A stretch of 64,000 nucleotides of DNA from Mytilus californianus (lineage: Eukaryota > Mollusca > Bivalvia > Mytilida > Mytilidae): contig NW_026262712.1 of NCBI RefSeq assembly GCF_021869535.1, positions 45,800,884 to 45,864,883 on the forward strand. Direction: 5' to 3'. Numbering within the stretch: position 1 is the first letter of the stretch; the number at the start of each line of letters is the position of its first letter. A model generated the notes under the pieces. The model was given only the letters and a program-made list of their open reading frames with translations. It ran no database searches and was not told the DNA's origin. Below are positions 1 to 12,457 of the stretch, piece after piece. The translations under genes were made by a program, and so were the position numbers.

Positions 1-290
1 AATTTTATTAAGATGATTTTTATGCCCCTGCCGCAACGGAGGTGTCATTAAATGTTACCTTGTCTGTACGTACGTACATACGTCATGAAATTGGTTTCTG
101 TTCTCTAATTCTAGTTTTGCCTCAACCAAATGTTATGAAACTAGCTTGTATACACAATGCTTATTACCACAAAACACAGATCAGGTTTGAATTTGGGTGG
201 CATCACTTTAACTGTTCTTGAGTTATGTCCCTATAAAAAGTTAAATGCAAGCGGGGGCATCATCTGTGTCCCATGGACACATTCTCCATT
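1..290 (+). repeat. Dispersed bivalve repeat, 'atgcccc' hairpin family, copy 1
   Basis: After a T-run the sequence has an imperfect hairpin (about 24-53, atgcccc against ggtgtcat), then a gtacgtacgt-rich stretch, then text also found at 14663-15100 (for example caaccaaatgttatgaaac and cttattaccacaaaac). It ends near a gggggcat motif that echoes the hairpin. No coding content. I recognise the family as a common bivalve interspersed repeat; the class is not certain. Confidence 0.7.
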
Positions 291-297
291 TATTTGT

Positions 298-375
298 ATA
301 TAAAAATAAGGAGATGAGGTATGATTGCCAATGAGACAACTGTCCACCAAAGTTCAAATAATGTTCTTTTATGGA
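298..375 (+). repeat. Mussel 'gccaatgagacaact' repeat, short copy
   Basis: Contains the core ataaggagatgaggtatgat followed by tgccaatgagacaact and a ccaccaaagttcaaat tail. Related copies lie at 13640-13700, 23816-24034, 31215-32120, 34726-35135 (opposite strand), 56285-56345 (opposite strand) and 63905-64000. This is a very abundant Mytilus repeat. Confidence 0.8.
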
Positions 376-1520
376 TTTAGTTAATTTGAGATTTCAAAGT
401 GACTTTACACAGATTTGACATGTATGCATAAAAGATTGGGGGAGGGGGGCTTGCAATGAGACATAACAATGTCTATTTAGCATTCTTTTATGATAAAATG
501 AAAGAAATGGCATGAACTTATTAACTTATGCACTCTTAGTGCAGCTGCGTGCAGGATTTACAAGTAGTTTTTTGACATGAATAAATATAAATAAGTAAAC
601 TATAAATTTATTTTAATTGGATGATCCATTGTGATTAGATCAGTGTAAGGGAAGGGAAGGGATCAATTACAAACCCAGTGAGGTCTTTCCTGCTGATGAT
701 GGATGAAGCATGTGATTACCTCAGCCCAACCTTGAATATCTGAATTCAGGTACTTGTTTTTTTTTTGCATTGTGGTTTTTCTTGTAACTGGCTGAATGAT
801 TGAATTGGATACCCCATGTCAAGTTTAATATATAATGCAGTATTTTTACTTTTAAAAATTTGAATGTATTCATGCAACTAAAAATTTCTGAAAGGGAATA
901 TTTAATAGAAATTTATTACATAAGTAACAGACTACATGTAATTAATACCAATTTGGAGATGTGAGAACATGGAGAAGATCATATGGTATGCACAGGTATT
1001 AATAACTAAATTGATGCACTCCCTCACCTGTTTACAGTTTTGACAATAGATGACCTTCTAAGGAATGCAATGCAGTTCAATTTGCAATAATCAGTTTCAT
1101 TGTAAAGTAATCATTCACGAAGTAAAGAATATTTAAAAAAAAAATGAATGAAAATTCAAAGCTTTTTTTCTAAGATAAGGTCTAATTGGGTAGCTTCAAT
1201 ATTGTTACCTTTAACTTTAAGAAGCTTTTTGTCTAGCTTATAAGAAAAGCCAATTAATACATGTTATTACGACTTTCTAAAACTTTGAAAAAATATTTTT
1301 GAAAAGTTGTCAATCATTGACTTAAAGATGTCATATTTTTTCAGGTTTGGTTTGTAGAAATGATTTTGCAAAAACTCAAAGGGACATACATTGAGGGAAG
1401 AATTTGTTTTGAATGAACATGGCAATTCACTAGTTTCAGATCAGGGGAAAGATATGAATCCCACCCTTCAGTAAAAGCATACTTGAAGTCTGTATCAGTG
1501 TCCATTGCACAGTTTCTTTT
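376..1520. other. Intergenic, AT-rich, nothing recognised
   Basis: No open frame of note, no splice-bounded coding stretch and no clear repeat structure. A cagtgtaagggaag motif near 641 resembles the terminal motif of the hairpins at 29080-29262 and may be a decayed relative. Confidence 0.5.
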
Positions 1521-2102
1521 CTAGCCAAGGGTTATGATCCAGTTCCCTGCTTCATAAAGAGGAGGCACCATTTTTGCTAGCTAAGGGTTACGATTATAAA
1601 GAGCACCATTTTTGCTAGCCAAGGGTTATGATCCAGTTCCCACCTTCCTGAAGAGGAGGCACCATTTTTGCTAGCTAAGGGTTACGATCCAGTTCCCACC
1701 TTCCTGAAGAGGAGGCACCATTTTTGCTAGCCAAGGGTTATGATCCAGTTCCCTCCTTCCTGAAGAGGAGGCACCATTTTTGCTAGCCAAGGGTAATGAT
1801 CCAATTCCCTCCTTCCTGAAGAGGAGGCACCATTTTTGCTAGCTAAGGGTTACAGTCCAGTTCCCTCCTTCCTGAAGAGGAGGCACCATTTTTGCTAGCC
1901 AAGGGTTACGATCCAGTTCCCTCCTTTGTGAAGAGGAGGCACCATTTTTGCTAGCCAAGGGTTATGATCCAGTTCCCTCCTTTCTGAAGAGGAGGCACCA
2001 TTTTTGCTACCCAAGGGTTATGATCCAGTTCCCTCCTTTCTGAAGAGGAGGCACCATTTTTGCTAGCCAGGGGTTACGATCCAGTTCCCTCCTTTCTGAA
2101 GA
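1521..2102 (+). repeat. Minisatellite, about ten units of 56-57 bp
   Basis: The unit contains gaagaggaggcacc, atttttgctagccaag and ggttatgatccagttccct in that order, repeated about ten times with point differences. One unit (about 1575-1610) is shortened. The array stops at an inverted half-unit (2103-2136: ggattgtaacccttggctagc), so the right edge is a small palindrome. Single ORFs reading through it have repeat-derived sequence and are not genes. Confidence 0.9.
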
Positions 2103-2136
2103 GAGTGGACTGGATTGTAACCCTTGGCTAGCAAAG

Positions 2137-3492
2137 ATGATTGCACACTGATTATTAATTTTATATTGACTATAAAAGGATAGGCATAACATATCTCCAG
2201 TGTTGGATTCGAGTGGGCATAAAGGGTGTGTGAATATATATACCAGTATAAATATTACATGCATCCCCACCCCCCCAGCCCCCTCCCCCAACCCCTTCTC
2301 TGACTCTTTGTTCTGCTCCTTTATCTCTCCATTTTACTATTTGAGTAGTATTCATTTAACTGTATGGTATAAACATTTGCTTGTAATGTTAAAGTCTTGC
2401 TTCAGTGATCCTGCTGCAAAATATATTTTCTGTTTCTTTCACCTCAGTGAGTTTATTTTCATGATCTGAAATGTCTATTACTAGGTTTTGTGTAATGTTT
2501 AATTACCCATTCTTTGCCAGTTAAAAGTTATTAAGCCCCTTCCTTTTTGGAAAAGAGGGAACCAGATAGTAACCATTGACTGGTGAAGATGTCAATCACC
2601 AGACATGTCTCTTCCCAAAAAATGTTTGCCCGGTGTTTATGATTGCAATTGTAAACCAATGAAAGAAATTGATTTCAGTAAACACGGCATACAAATAATG
2701 CTATTAAAATTTGAAACGCTTGTTTTTATTTTTGTGAAATCTTCAATGTATCCTGTCCCAATATTCATAATAATGAAAACATTGCAAACATTTCTGAATT
2801 TACAGCAGTTTATTTACTCCACTTCAAACAAAAATAATTTTCTTTATGATAACAAATTGTACTTGATAAAAATTTCAAATGATATCGAAATGTCAGATCT
2901 ATAAAATTTAATCTGTTGTATTTCATAAAAACCTTTAAATTCATTAAACATGTAGGGTTAATCATTTAAATGGTCAAAATACTTATCTGTCAATAAAATT
3001 TTAAGTAATAAGAAAAGTTTGGTCAGCTTGTAAGTATAAATATAAGTGTTATGTCATAACCTTTGTTACACTTACATATCACTGAGGCTCTTAAATATGG
3101 ATGTGAACATTCAATTGATTTTCTTACAAATACTTCACATTTCAAATATACTGGGTAGTCAGACTATTTACATATGAAATGAATGGTATTTGCATATTTG
3201 TAGAAGACTTATTAAATAATTGATAAGCGTATTACATTGAAATGGAGAATAATTTCCTACTTTATCAAGTGAATGTAATGTTTCCAGTCTTCTTTCATGT
3301 CTTTGGAAAGTTATTAAGGTTTTAGTTGACCATTTGACTAGCCAAAATAAACAGGATACTGTATATAATTTGACTGAAAATGATATAGGATTGAAAGAGT
3401 AATCTTCATTTTTGAAATGCCTGTATGGAACATATTTGATAATAAAAATATGTGATCACATCAACTTGAAGAAACTGCACATATTTTTAGAA
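2137..3492. other. Intergenic, AT-rich, nothing supported
   Basis: Contains a C-rich low-complexity patch (about 2265-2300) and a decayed half-unit near 2545-2595 that resembles the minisatellite edge. The ORFs here are short, lysine/asparagine-rich and bounded by chance stops. No gene is supported. Confidence 0.5.
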
Positions 3493-5455
3493 TCACCTGA
3501 CCCAAAGGGCCAAGGGAGCTTTTCTCATCACTTGGCATCTGTCATCTTCGTCTGTTGTCTGTCGTCGTTAAATTTGACAAAAATTTTCTCCTCTGAAACT
3601 ACTTGGCAAAATATATCCAAACTTGGCCCCAATCATCATTGGGGTATCTAGTTTTAAAAATGTGTCCAGTGACCCCGCCTGCCAACCAAGATGGCCGACA
3701 ATGCAAGTTTTGTCTATTATTTTGAAACCGTTATAAATGGAGAAAATCTGACAGGAGCAAAAATGTTCAGAATGTTGAGCTTTACCAATTGTCCTTATAC
3801 ATCAAAACTGTCAGACAACTTTTTATAGGAGTTATTGCCCTTAAATGACAAATTTTAACATGTTTTTTCATTTTTGTCGAGCCTCGACTTTTGTCGAAAA
3901 AGCGAGACATAGCGATCCTACATTCCGTCGGCGGCGGCGTCCACAAATATTCACTCTGTGGTTAAAGTTTTTGAAATTTTAATAACTTTCTTTAACTATC
4001 CTGGATTTCTACCAAACTTGGACAGAAGCTTGTTTATGATTATAAGATAGTATCCAGAAGTAAATTTTGTAAAAAAAAAATTCCTGTTTTTCCATATTTT
4101 ACTTATAAATGGACTTAGTTTTTCTGCCAGGAAACATTACATTCACTCTGTGGTTAAAGTTTTTAAAATTTTAGTAACTTTCTCAAACTATCCTGGATTT
4201 GTACCAAACTTGGACAGAAGCTTGTTTATGATCATAAGATAGTATCCAGAAGTAAACTTAAAAAATAAATCCTGTTTTTCCGTATTTTTCTTATTAATGG
4301 ACTTAGTTTTTCTGCCAGGAAACATTACATTCACTCTGTGGTTAAAGTTTTTAAAATTTTAATAACTTTCTTAAACTATCCTGGATTAAACATGGACAGA
4401 AGTTTGTTTATGATCAAAAGCTAGTATCTAGAAGGAAATTTTTATTAAAATTTTGTACTTGTTTATCAATATTTTACTTATAAATGGACTTAGTTTTTCT
4501 TCCAGTTAACATTACATACAGTCTGCAGTTAAATTTTTTAAAACATTTATTAGATTCATAAACTATCCTGGCTTTTTACCAAACTTGGACAGAAGCTTCT
4601 TACAATAAAAAATTGTATCGAGAGGAATATAAAATTTTTTTGTCATCTCTTTTTTGTTGAGCCTGCGATTAACAGCCAAAGTAGGCAAGACACTGGGTTC
4701 CATGGAACCCTTACGAATTTTTGCCTATTATCATTTGATTATCTTGAAAACTATAATAGATAATGAGAAACTTTGAAATGCAAAAATGATCAGCAAGACA
4801 AGTTATACTAAGAAGTCTAATGGTTGAAATCCTCAGTCGACAGTCGTCAGTCGACAGTCGTCAGTCGACTCCTTATTAGAATTATTGCCCTTTGATGACG
4901 ATTTTTACCATTTTTTTGCGATTTTGCCTTATATCTTAAAAATTATAATAGATAGATGAAAACTTAAATAAGCAAAAATGATCAGCAAGACAAGATCTAA
5001 GATTAAGGCAATATGGAGGAAATCGTCCAACAACTCCTTATTGGAGTTATTGCCCTTAAAAGATTTTCACCATTTTTTTTGTGTTTTGTCAAATACAATA
5101 AAAAAATTTAATAGATTAATAGACACTTTAAATCACAAAAATGATCAGCAAGTCAAAACCTACTAATTATATATAACAAGTCAATTTTTGCCGATATAGT
5201 TAGTAGACTCACTCTTTATAGGACATGTAGGACAGATTGCCCTTAAATTAGGATTTTTTTTTACCCTCTTTTGTGTTTTGAGCAAAAAGTATAAAGAAGA
5301 TAGAGTACAGACTAAATTATGATCAACAGTACAAGATCAACAAAACAGAATTTTGTCATGAATTTTATTCTCGTCTACAATGTTGGAGAGTGTCCTCTGT
5401 AGAATATGCACATAGACCAAGGTCAGCGACACAGGCTTTTTAGAGTCTCTAGTTA
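3493..5455 (+). repeat. Bivalve tandem-core element, interrupted by a second element
   Basis: Begins acctgacccaaagggcc with a hairpin (gccaag against cttggc, about 3508-3535), followed by a gtctgtcgtcgtt stretch. Core units of roughly 160-185 bp carry the motif ttattgccctt (about 3832, 4881, 5042 and 5225) and gatcagcaagacaag. It ends near tttagagtctctagtt. A different element sits inside at 3877-4722. Region 4838-4870 has short cagtcgt repeats. Confidence 0.7.
3877..4722 (+). mobile_element. Nested non-autonomous element with 190-bp tandem core
   Basis: Starts tcgagcctcgac with a hairpin, then agcgagacatagcgat and a ccgtcggcggcggcgtcc stretch. About four units of 185-190 bp start attcactctgtggttaaag (about 3949, 4140, 4329; the fourth is diverged). 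It ends with a perfect 16-bp palindrome, gggttccatggaaccc (4695-4710), before ttacgaattttt. A second copy with the same two ends lies at 24043-24840 on the other strand, which fixes the boundaries. It has no ORF for transposition. Confidence 0.75.
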
Positions 5456-5692
5456 TTATAAAGTGAACTGTTTAAATTAAAATATATTTCAAATTAGAGT
5501 TTTGAACAAGATTTCTCAGATAATGAACATGGAAATACGATAATGCAAGCCTGGCATAGTGCACTGTTGATGCATATATATATTCTCGTTTATTATAAAG
5601 TGACCTAACAGTAGTATTAAAACCTACAAACGAGTATCTTTGAATCATTTCTTATGCCTTGAATCTTTAATAAAGATATGGGAATTGAAATT

Positions 5693-6189
5693 CACGGTCG
5701 CGAAACACGTGACTTCGTCGTGATCAGTTTCACGGAAAAATGGCGCCCGTCAAATTATTATAGTTCGCTTGGAAGTAAACTTTAAACGTAAGTATTTTCA
5801 TATCATCGTGTTCACATATAGGACCCCCCTCATCATATGCGTATTTTTCGTGCGAATATTTTGATGCATTTAAAGTTATATTTCACTGTTGGTTTCATAG
5901 AGAACATTCACAAACTATTTCAGACCTGCTGAAGATTGTTTGGGATGGTGTACACGATATGACCATAAAATCACTCTAAATCCATTTGTGTGTCTTATTT
6001 TCACCAATCGTGTACAAAAGCTTACCCAAATTTACTAATTCATTCATATAAACTAGCGTCGATGTATATTTTTGACATTATTGCGAACTGAACGCAATAA
6101 TATTTTTTTTGTCAATAAATGATCAGTGTACACGATATGTTTAAGTGATCAGTTCCACGGTTTAATTCTGAATCAGTATGATAAGATCA
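5693..6189 (+). repeat. Left terminal inverted repeat
   Basis: It matches 7752-8248 in reverse complement. It includes cacgtgacttcgtcgtgatc near the outer end, aaaaatggcgcccgtc, and an internal palindrome attgcgaactgaacgcaat near 6080-6100. Confidence 0.9.
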
Positions 6190-7751
6190 TATTAAGGTTT
6201 ATCTGGGAAAATGGCGGAAATCCAGTTGAAATTAAACAAGAAATTAAACTCTTTGCCAGAGCAGAGAAGGTAGAAAAAGCTAAATTGGTATATTTAAATT
6301 GTTTACATCTGTTTTTTAGGCTTTTAAAGATATAATAAAGGAACATATAACTTTAACTTAACGGAGCTTCGAGATATTTGTAAACTTTTAAATTATAGAC
6401 AAATTTTCATTAAACAATCTAGTGTAGCCGGTTCAATTCAAAGTGGATCTTTTTTTGTGCATAAGTATAAATTCCGGCGAAAAAAAAATCCAAAGAAAGA
6501 TAATAGATTTATCTTTCTTAAATATTAATTTGCATCTCTGCTCCCAAAGATAGTTTTTTTGGGGGGATCCTAAAAATGGGCAATAATTGCATCGAAAAGA
6601 AAAAGCCAAGTGCACCTTTTAATGTTCGGGCGTGTTTGAGTTGAGAATTCTGTCTTGAAACGTTTAAAACAAAAATATTTGCTACATCATCTCGCTTCAG
6701 ATTCTATTATTGTTATATGATTACACTGTAGGTTGATTTAATAACATTAAAACTTCAAAGTACTTAAAAAAGAAATATTCTGGTCAATAACCGTACTGAT
6801 GAGTCATAACAGCAGAGTCGGTGTGTTCGAATAACATTTTTTTACTTAAAGTACTTGACGACAGACTTTACAAGTGGATCTTAAAAATGCATAACTTCAG
6901 AAAAACTTCATTTGTTGTGTGTGTTATCTAGGATTATTGTCTGTCCGTCTGTCCGGATTAGGATACATTGTTTGTCTAGCTATCTCCTCCTACGGTTTTG
7001 AAGATACGGTCAGCTTTAATATTTTGTAAGATGTTCAAACACAGAAAGTAGGTGTGCATGGCCACAGGATTTTATTTTTTTTACAAATTTTCTGGAAAAG
7101 ACAGGCAGTTGGACTATTGGTTGTTTGTTGTACTACATGTAGCTGCATAAACAGATAATGGTTTGTCCTCCTTCAGTTACATCATCATACAAAGTGTTAA
7201 ATTTATTATTTCTTATGGTCAGGCGGGGTCATCATTTGTGTCTTACAGACAGCGTAACAATTTGAAGTTGTATGCCAACATCACTGTCTAATCTAAAATA
7301 TGTGGAACTATACTCATGCATATGGCAGAGCAGAAAGTGGGATGGGGGTATTGCCAATATCTAGTTTTCTCTGATTATAGGTCCCATTATGCGGAAAAAA
7401 CAAAGCTTTCACAGCAACTCCAAAAGCATCGAGAAAAAACTGTCATACAGCCAAAGAGTTAACCAAATAGACAATATCAATTTTGCAACATTACAGACAG
7501 GGATTTAATGAGGATATTATAAAAATCACCATACACTGTCACAATACGAGAGAGTGCGAAAGATATCAGAGGGACATTATCCTTCTCCAAAACGTGAGAA
7601 AGTACAAGGGCACACAAAGCGCTCTGTATTCATTCCAACCAAATGTTCGTTAACAGTAATATATTCTCCTTCGCCTAAAAAGGGAATACAAAACAAATGA
7701 CAAAACGTGCACTCTGCAGTTCATCAATATTACAACCACAAACATTAAATG

Positions 7752-8248
7752 TGATCTTATCATACTGATTCAGAATTAAACCGTGGAACTGATCACTTAA
7801 ACATATCGTGTACACTGATCATTTATTGAAAAAAAATATATTATTGCGTTCAGTTCGCAATAATGTCAAAAATATACATCGACGCTAGTTTATATGAATG
7901 AATTAGTAAATTTGGGTAAGTTTCTGTACATGATTGGTGAAAATAAGACACACAAATGGATTTACAGTGATTTTACGGTCATATCGTTAACACCAACCCA
8001 AACAATCTTCAGCAGGTCTGAAATAGTTTGTGAATGTTCTCTATGAAACCAACAGTGAAATATAACTTTAAATGCATCAAAATATTCGCACGAAAAATAC
8101 GCATATGATGAGGGGGGTGCTATGTGTGAACACGATGATATGTAAATACTTACGTTTAAAGTTTACATCCAAGCGAACTATAATAATTTGACGGGCGCCA
8201 TTTTTCCGTGAAACTGATCACGACGAAGTCACGTGTTTCGCGACCGTG
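7752..8248 (-). repeat. Right terminal inverted repeat
   Basis: Reverse complement of 5693-6189, with the same length and occasional substitutions (for example around 7985-8000). Confidence 0.9.
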
Positions 8249-8253
8249 AAATT

Positions 8254-9806
8254 ACAGAAAAACAAATCAACAAGACTTGAAATTGACTTGAGGACAATAA
8301 TTGAAATGCAATTTTCTGTTTTTTGTTGGAAGTAGATAAAGAGAAAGGTACAATTAGGGCCTTACTTTTTGTAATTTGTCACTGAAATTTGTTCTTTCAA
8401 TTTAAGATTTCCATTGATAACTGTAACAAAATTGAGATACTTTGAAACCAAAAAATAGGGTATTTCACAAGCCTGAACATTACAAATTTTAATTATATAT
8501 ATATAATAATTTCCATGTTTATACAGAAAAGTTGTTTTTAGATAAAATAAAAGAATTTTAACATATCTACCAGTCATTGATTGCAAACCTTATACGATTT
8601 TATTGGCCAAATATGACCTTTACTACACTTTTTCCTTCAGATGTGCTCAAATCTTCAAATTATGTACAGGTACATGATAGAAATCAAATTTGACCTTTCA
8701 GCTTGAAAGCTTTATAAATTGCATTTTCTCTCCTCAGACATGTATTTGTAATACTTAAATATTTAATACTGATGTACAACATGTATGTTATTAACTTCAA
8801 AGACATGCAAATTGAAAAAAAAATGTCACTTGATCTTTAGTTATAAAAGTGGCCTGCATTATAATCATTTTATAATTGTACCGGTAAATAATTTATTGGT
8901 GGGAAATTATTCAATTACGTATTTGGTTTGAAACTAGAAGCCCATGTAAGAGATATATATAATTGTCAGTATAATTAAAGGAAAATTCTCATTGATTCTT
9001 AATGGAAGAAATTTTCTTATTTTGAGATGTCAAATTGAGGTTAAAATAGAATATTTTAGACAGAATTATTAAAATTACTGGTTTGAAAAATTAGTTATGG
9101 GACACAGATTATTAAATTTTGACCATATAAAAAATTTATGAATGAAAACATATAATTATGTCTCTTAAGGCAGTTTAATGACAAATTCATAGTCATGTAT
9201 AAACTATGCATTGGTCATTAGTGTAAAAAAAGCTATCAGAATTTATAATTTATTCATGGTACATTGATTCTTTACACTTTTTTTTCCCAGGGGTAGATAC
9301 ATATATATTATTGATTTAATTGTAATGAAAATTTGTACATTTAATAACTGTAGAATTCAATAATGGAAATAGATTAACTACGATTAAATACATGGTTAAC
9401 TTTTTCTCACAAGTCTTATATATTGTGTAATAACACCTTTATCAGCTTTCACAGTATAAAAAACTTAATCCTTATATTAGGGATATTTCATCATAGTTTT
9501 TGGTTATAGATCAAATTAACTTTAGTGTAAACAGTTATAACTTGTACCATGCATGTGTTCAATATATCATGAAAAATTCAAAATGAGAACAGTTGATGAA
9601 AATTACATCATTTCTGTTTTGATCATGGAAAATGAAGTTCTATATTTTGTTTAGATGCTTTCATGAAATTCAGGATGAATTCTTCAAAATCAAAACCATT
9701 AAGATATGGATCTTATATATCTAAACAAATTTTAACAGGTTTAAAAGGTAAACATTTACATGGTTTAGATGTGATTTAATACTTCCTTAAAGTGCAATGT
9801 CTGTGC
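8254..9806. other. Intergenic, very AT-rich, nothing recognised
   Basis: No plausible coding region or repeat structure. The only ORF of length (8362-8586, - strand) is low-complexity chance sequence. Confidence 0.5.
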
Positions 9807-10692
9807 TTTTTATACGACCGCAAAAATTGAAAATTTTTTGGTCGTATATTGGTATGACGTTGGCGTCGTCGTCGTTGTCGTCGTCGTCGTTGTCGTCGTC
9901 GTCGTCGTCCGAAGACACATTGGTTTTCGCACTCTAACTTTAGTTTAAGTGAATGGATCTCCATGAAATTTTACCATAAGGTTCAATACCATGAAAGGAA
10001 GGTTGGGATTGATTTTGGGGGTTATGGTACCAACAGTTAAGGAATTAGGGGCCAAAAAGGGGCCAACAATAAGCATTTTTGTAACTTCCAGACAATAACT
10101 TGTGTGTAAGTGTATGGATCTCTCTGACATTGTACCACAAGGTTCCATATCACAAAGGGAAGGCTGTAATTGATTTTGGGGGTAATTGCCTCAAAATGTT
10201 AGGAATTAGGGGCCAAAAAAGGGGCAAAAAACAAGCATTTTTCTAGTTTCATGACAATAACTTGTGTGTAAGTGTTTGGATATTTCTGAAATTGTACTAC
10301 AAGGTTCCATATCACAAAGGGAAAGCTGGAATTGAGTTTGGGGGTAATTGCCCGAAACGTTTAGGAATTGGGGACCAAAAAGGGGCCAAAAATAAGCATT
10401 TTTCTAGTTTCCAGACAATAACTTGTGTTCAAGTGTATGGATCTCTCTGAAATTGTACTGCAAGGTACCATACCACAAAGGGAAGGCTGAGATTGAGTTT
10501 GGGGGTGATGAATCATAAGGGGGTTCAAAAAATTTTGGGGGGGGGATTTTTTTTTTTCTTTTTTTCCTTTTTTTTTTCTTTTAAAATTTTCCATTTTAAG
10601 TTGGTTATTTCTGATTTATATTTAAAAGCAAATAATAATGATATGGTAGGAGATACACACCAAACAGGATGTGTAAATTATTATATAATAAG

Positions 10693-10910
10693 TATTGTGC
10701 AATAGCAAGAAATTTTCAATTGCACAGTATTGCACAATAGCAAGAAATCTTCAATTGCACAGTATTGCGCAATAGCAAGAAATCTTCAATTGCACAGTAT
10801 TGCGCAATAGCAAGAAATATCCAATAGCACAATATTGCGCAATAGCAAGAAATTGTCAATTGTACAGTATTGCGCAATAGCAAGAAATAATCAATTGCAC
10901 AGTATTGTGC
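10693..10910 (+). repeat. 35-bp satellite, six units
   Basis: The motif caatagcaagaaat recurs every 35 bases from about 10701 to 10876, joined by caattgcacagtattg. Only a trace (aattgcacagtatggcgca near 29633) is visible in the copy at 28652-29850, so the array expanded inside this copy or contracted in the others. Confidence 0.9.
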
Positions 10911-10971
10911 AAAAGAAGATACTTCGTATAAATTGCTTATTTCTTGATCAATTTCAATGGGGTTTTATTCT

Positions 10972-12457
10972 TGAATTCTTGGGGTTCTTTAATATGCTGA
11001 ATCTAACCGTGTATTAAGTTTTTGGATTTTGGGCCCCGTTTTTAAATTGGTCCACATTGAGGTCCAAAGGGTCCAAAATTTTACTTTGTTCAAAAATTGA
11101 ATTATTGGGGTTCTTTGATATGCCGAATCTAACCGTGTATTTAGATTCTTAATTTTTGGTTCTGTTTTCAAATTGGTCTACATAAAGGTCCAAAGGGTCC
11201 AAAATTAAACTTAGTTTGATTTCAACAAAAATTGAATATATGGGGTTCTTTGATATGCTGAATCTAACCATGTATTAAGATTTTTGATTATGGGCCCAGT
11301 TTTCGAGTTGGTCCAAATCGGGGTCCAAAATTAAACTTTGTTTGATTTCAACAAAAATTGAATATATGGGGTTCTTTGATATGCTGAATCTAACCATGTA
11401 TTTAGATTTTTGATTATGGGCCCAGTTTTCAAGTTGGTCCAAATCGGGGTCCAAAATTAAACTTTGTTTGATTTCAACAAAAATTGAATATATGGGGTTC
11501 TTTGATATGCTGAATCTAACCATGTATTTAGATTTTTGATTGTTGGGCCCCGTTATCAACTTTGTCCACATTGAGATCAAAAGGGTCCAAAATTAAACTT
11601 TGTTTGATTTCATCAAAAATTGAATATATGGGGTTCTTTGATATGCTGAATCTAACCATGTATTTAGATTTTTGATTATGGGCCCAGTTTTCAAGTTGGT
11701 CCAAATAGGGGTCCAAAATTAAACTTTGTTTGATTTCAACAAAAATTGAATATATGGGGTTCTTTGATATGCTGAATCTAACCATGTATTTAGATTTTTG
11801 ATTATGGGCCCAGTTTTCAAGTTGGTCCAAATCGGGGTCCAAAATTAAACTTTGTTTGATTTCAACAAAAATTGAATATATGGGGTTCTGTAATATGCTG
11901 AATCTAACCGTGTATTAAGTTTTTGGATTATGGGCCCCGTTTTTAAATTGGTCCACATTGAAGTCCAAAGGGTCCAAAATTTAACTTTGTTTGATTTCAT
12001 CAAAAATTGAATTATTGGGGTTCTTTGATATGCCGAATCTAACCGTGTATTTAGATTCTTAATTTTTGGTTCCGTTTTCAAATTGGTCTACATAAAGGTC
12101 CAAAGGGTCCAAAATTAAACTTAGTTTGATTTTAACAAAAATTGAATTTTTAGGGTTCTTTGATATGCTGAATCTAAACATGTATTTAGATTTTTGATTA
12201 TGGGCCCAGTTTTCAAGTTGGTCCAAATCGGGGTCCAAAATTAAACTTTGTTTGATTTCAACAAAAATTGAATATATGGGGTTCTTTGATATGCTGAATC
12301 TAACCATGTATTTAGATTTTTGATTTTTGGGCCCTGTTATCATTTTTGTTCACATTGAGATCAAAAGGGTCCAAAATTAAACTTTGTTTGATTTCATCAA
12401 AAATTGAATTCTTGGGGTTCTTTGATATGCTGAATCTAACCATGTATTTAGATTTTG
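10972..12457 (+). repeat. Tandem array of about 130-bp units, about twelve copies
   Basis: Each unit contains ggggttctttgatatgctga, atctaaccatgtatttag, gggcccagttttcaag and ggtccaaaattaaac. Two unit types alternate (ttgattatgggccc and taatttttggtt/ttgggccc types), which hints at higher-order duplication. Minus-strand ORFs of 78-104 codons through this array repeat the same peptide and are artefacts. Confidence 0.9.

Larger units (their letters stand above)
5688..8253. mobile_element. DNA transposon, non-autonomous, with 497-bp terminal inverted repeats
   Basis: The element proper is 5693-8248 (2,556 bp). The left arm 5693-6189 and the right arm 7752-8248 are inverted copies of equal length with only scattered mismatches. 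Outer ends read CACGGTCGCG...CGCGACCGTG. Directly outside both ends is AAATT (5688-5692 and 8249-8253), a probable 5-bp target-site duplication. The 1.56-kb interior has no transposase; its longest ORF is 69 codons (6126-6335), starts inside the left arm and resembles nothing I know. High arm identity suggests fairly recent insertion. Superfamily is not assigned. Confidence 0.88.

Noticed and set aside
9850-9910. (GTC)n tract as a coding trinucleotide repeat
   Set aside because: It lies in the GTC-rich zone of a transposable element; the arginine-rich ORF on the other strand is an artefact.
10693-10910. Possible CRISPR-like array
   Set aside because: Units of 35 bp are contiguous with no distinct spacers, in a eukaryotic repeat.
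11275-12343. Minus-strand ORFs of 78-104 codons with repeated peptide
   Set aside because: They read through the 130-bp tandem array, whose unit length lets one frame stay open for a few units. They are not repeat proteins.
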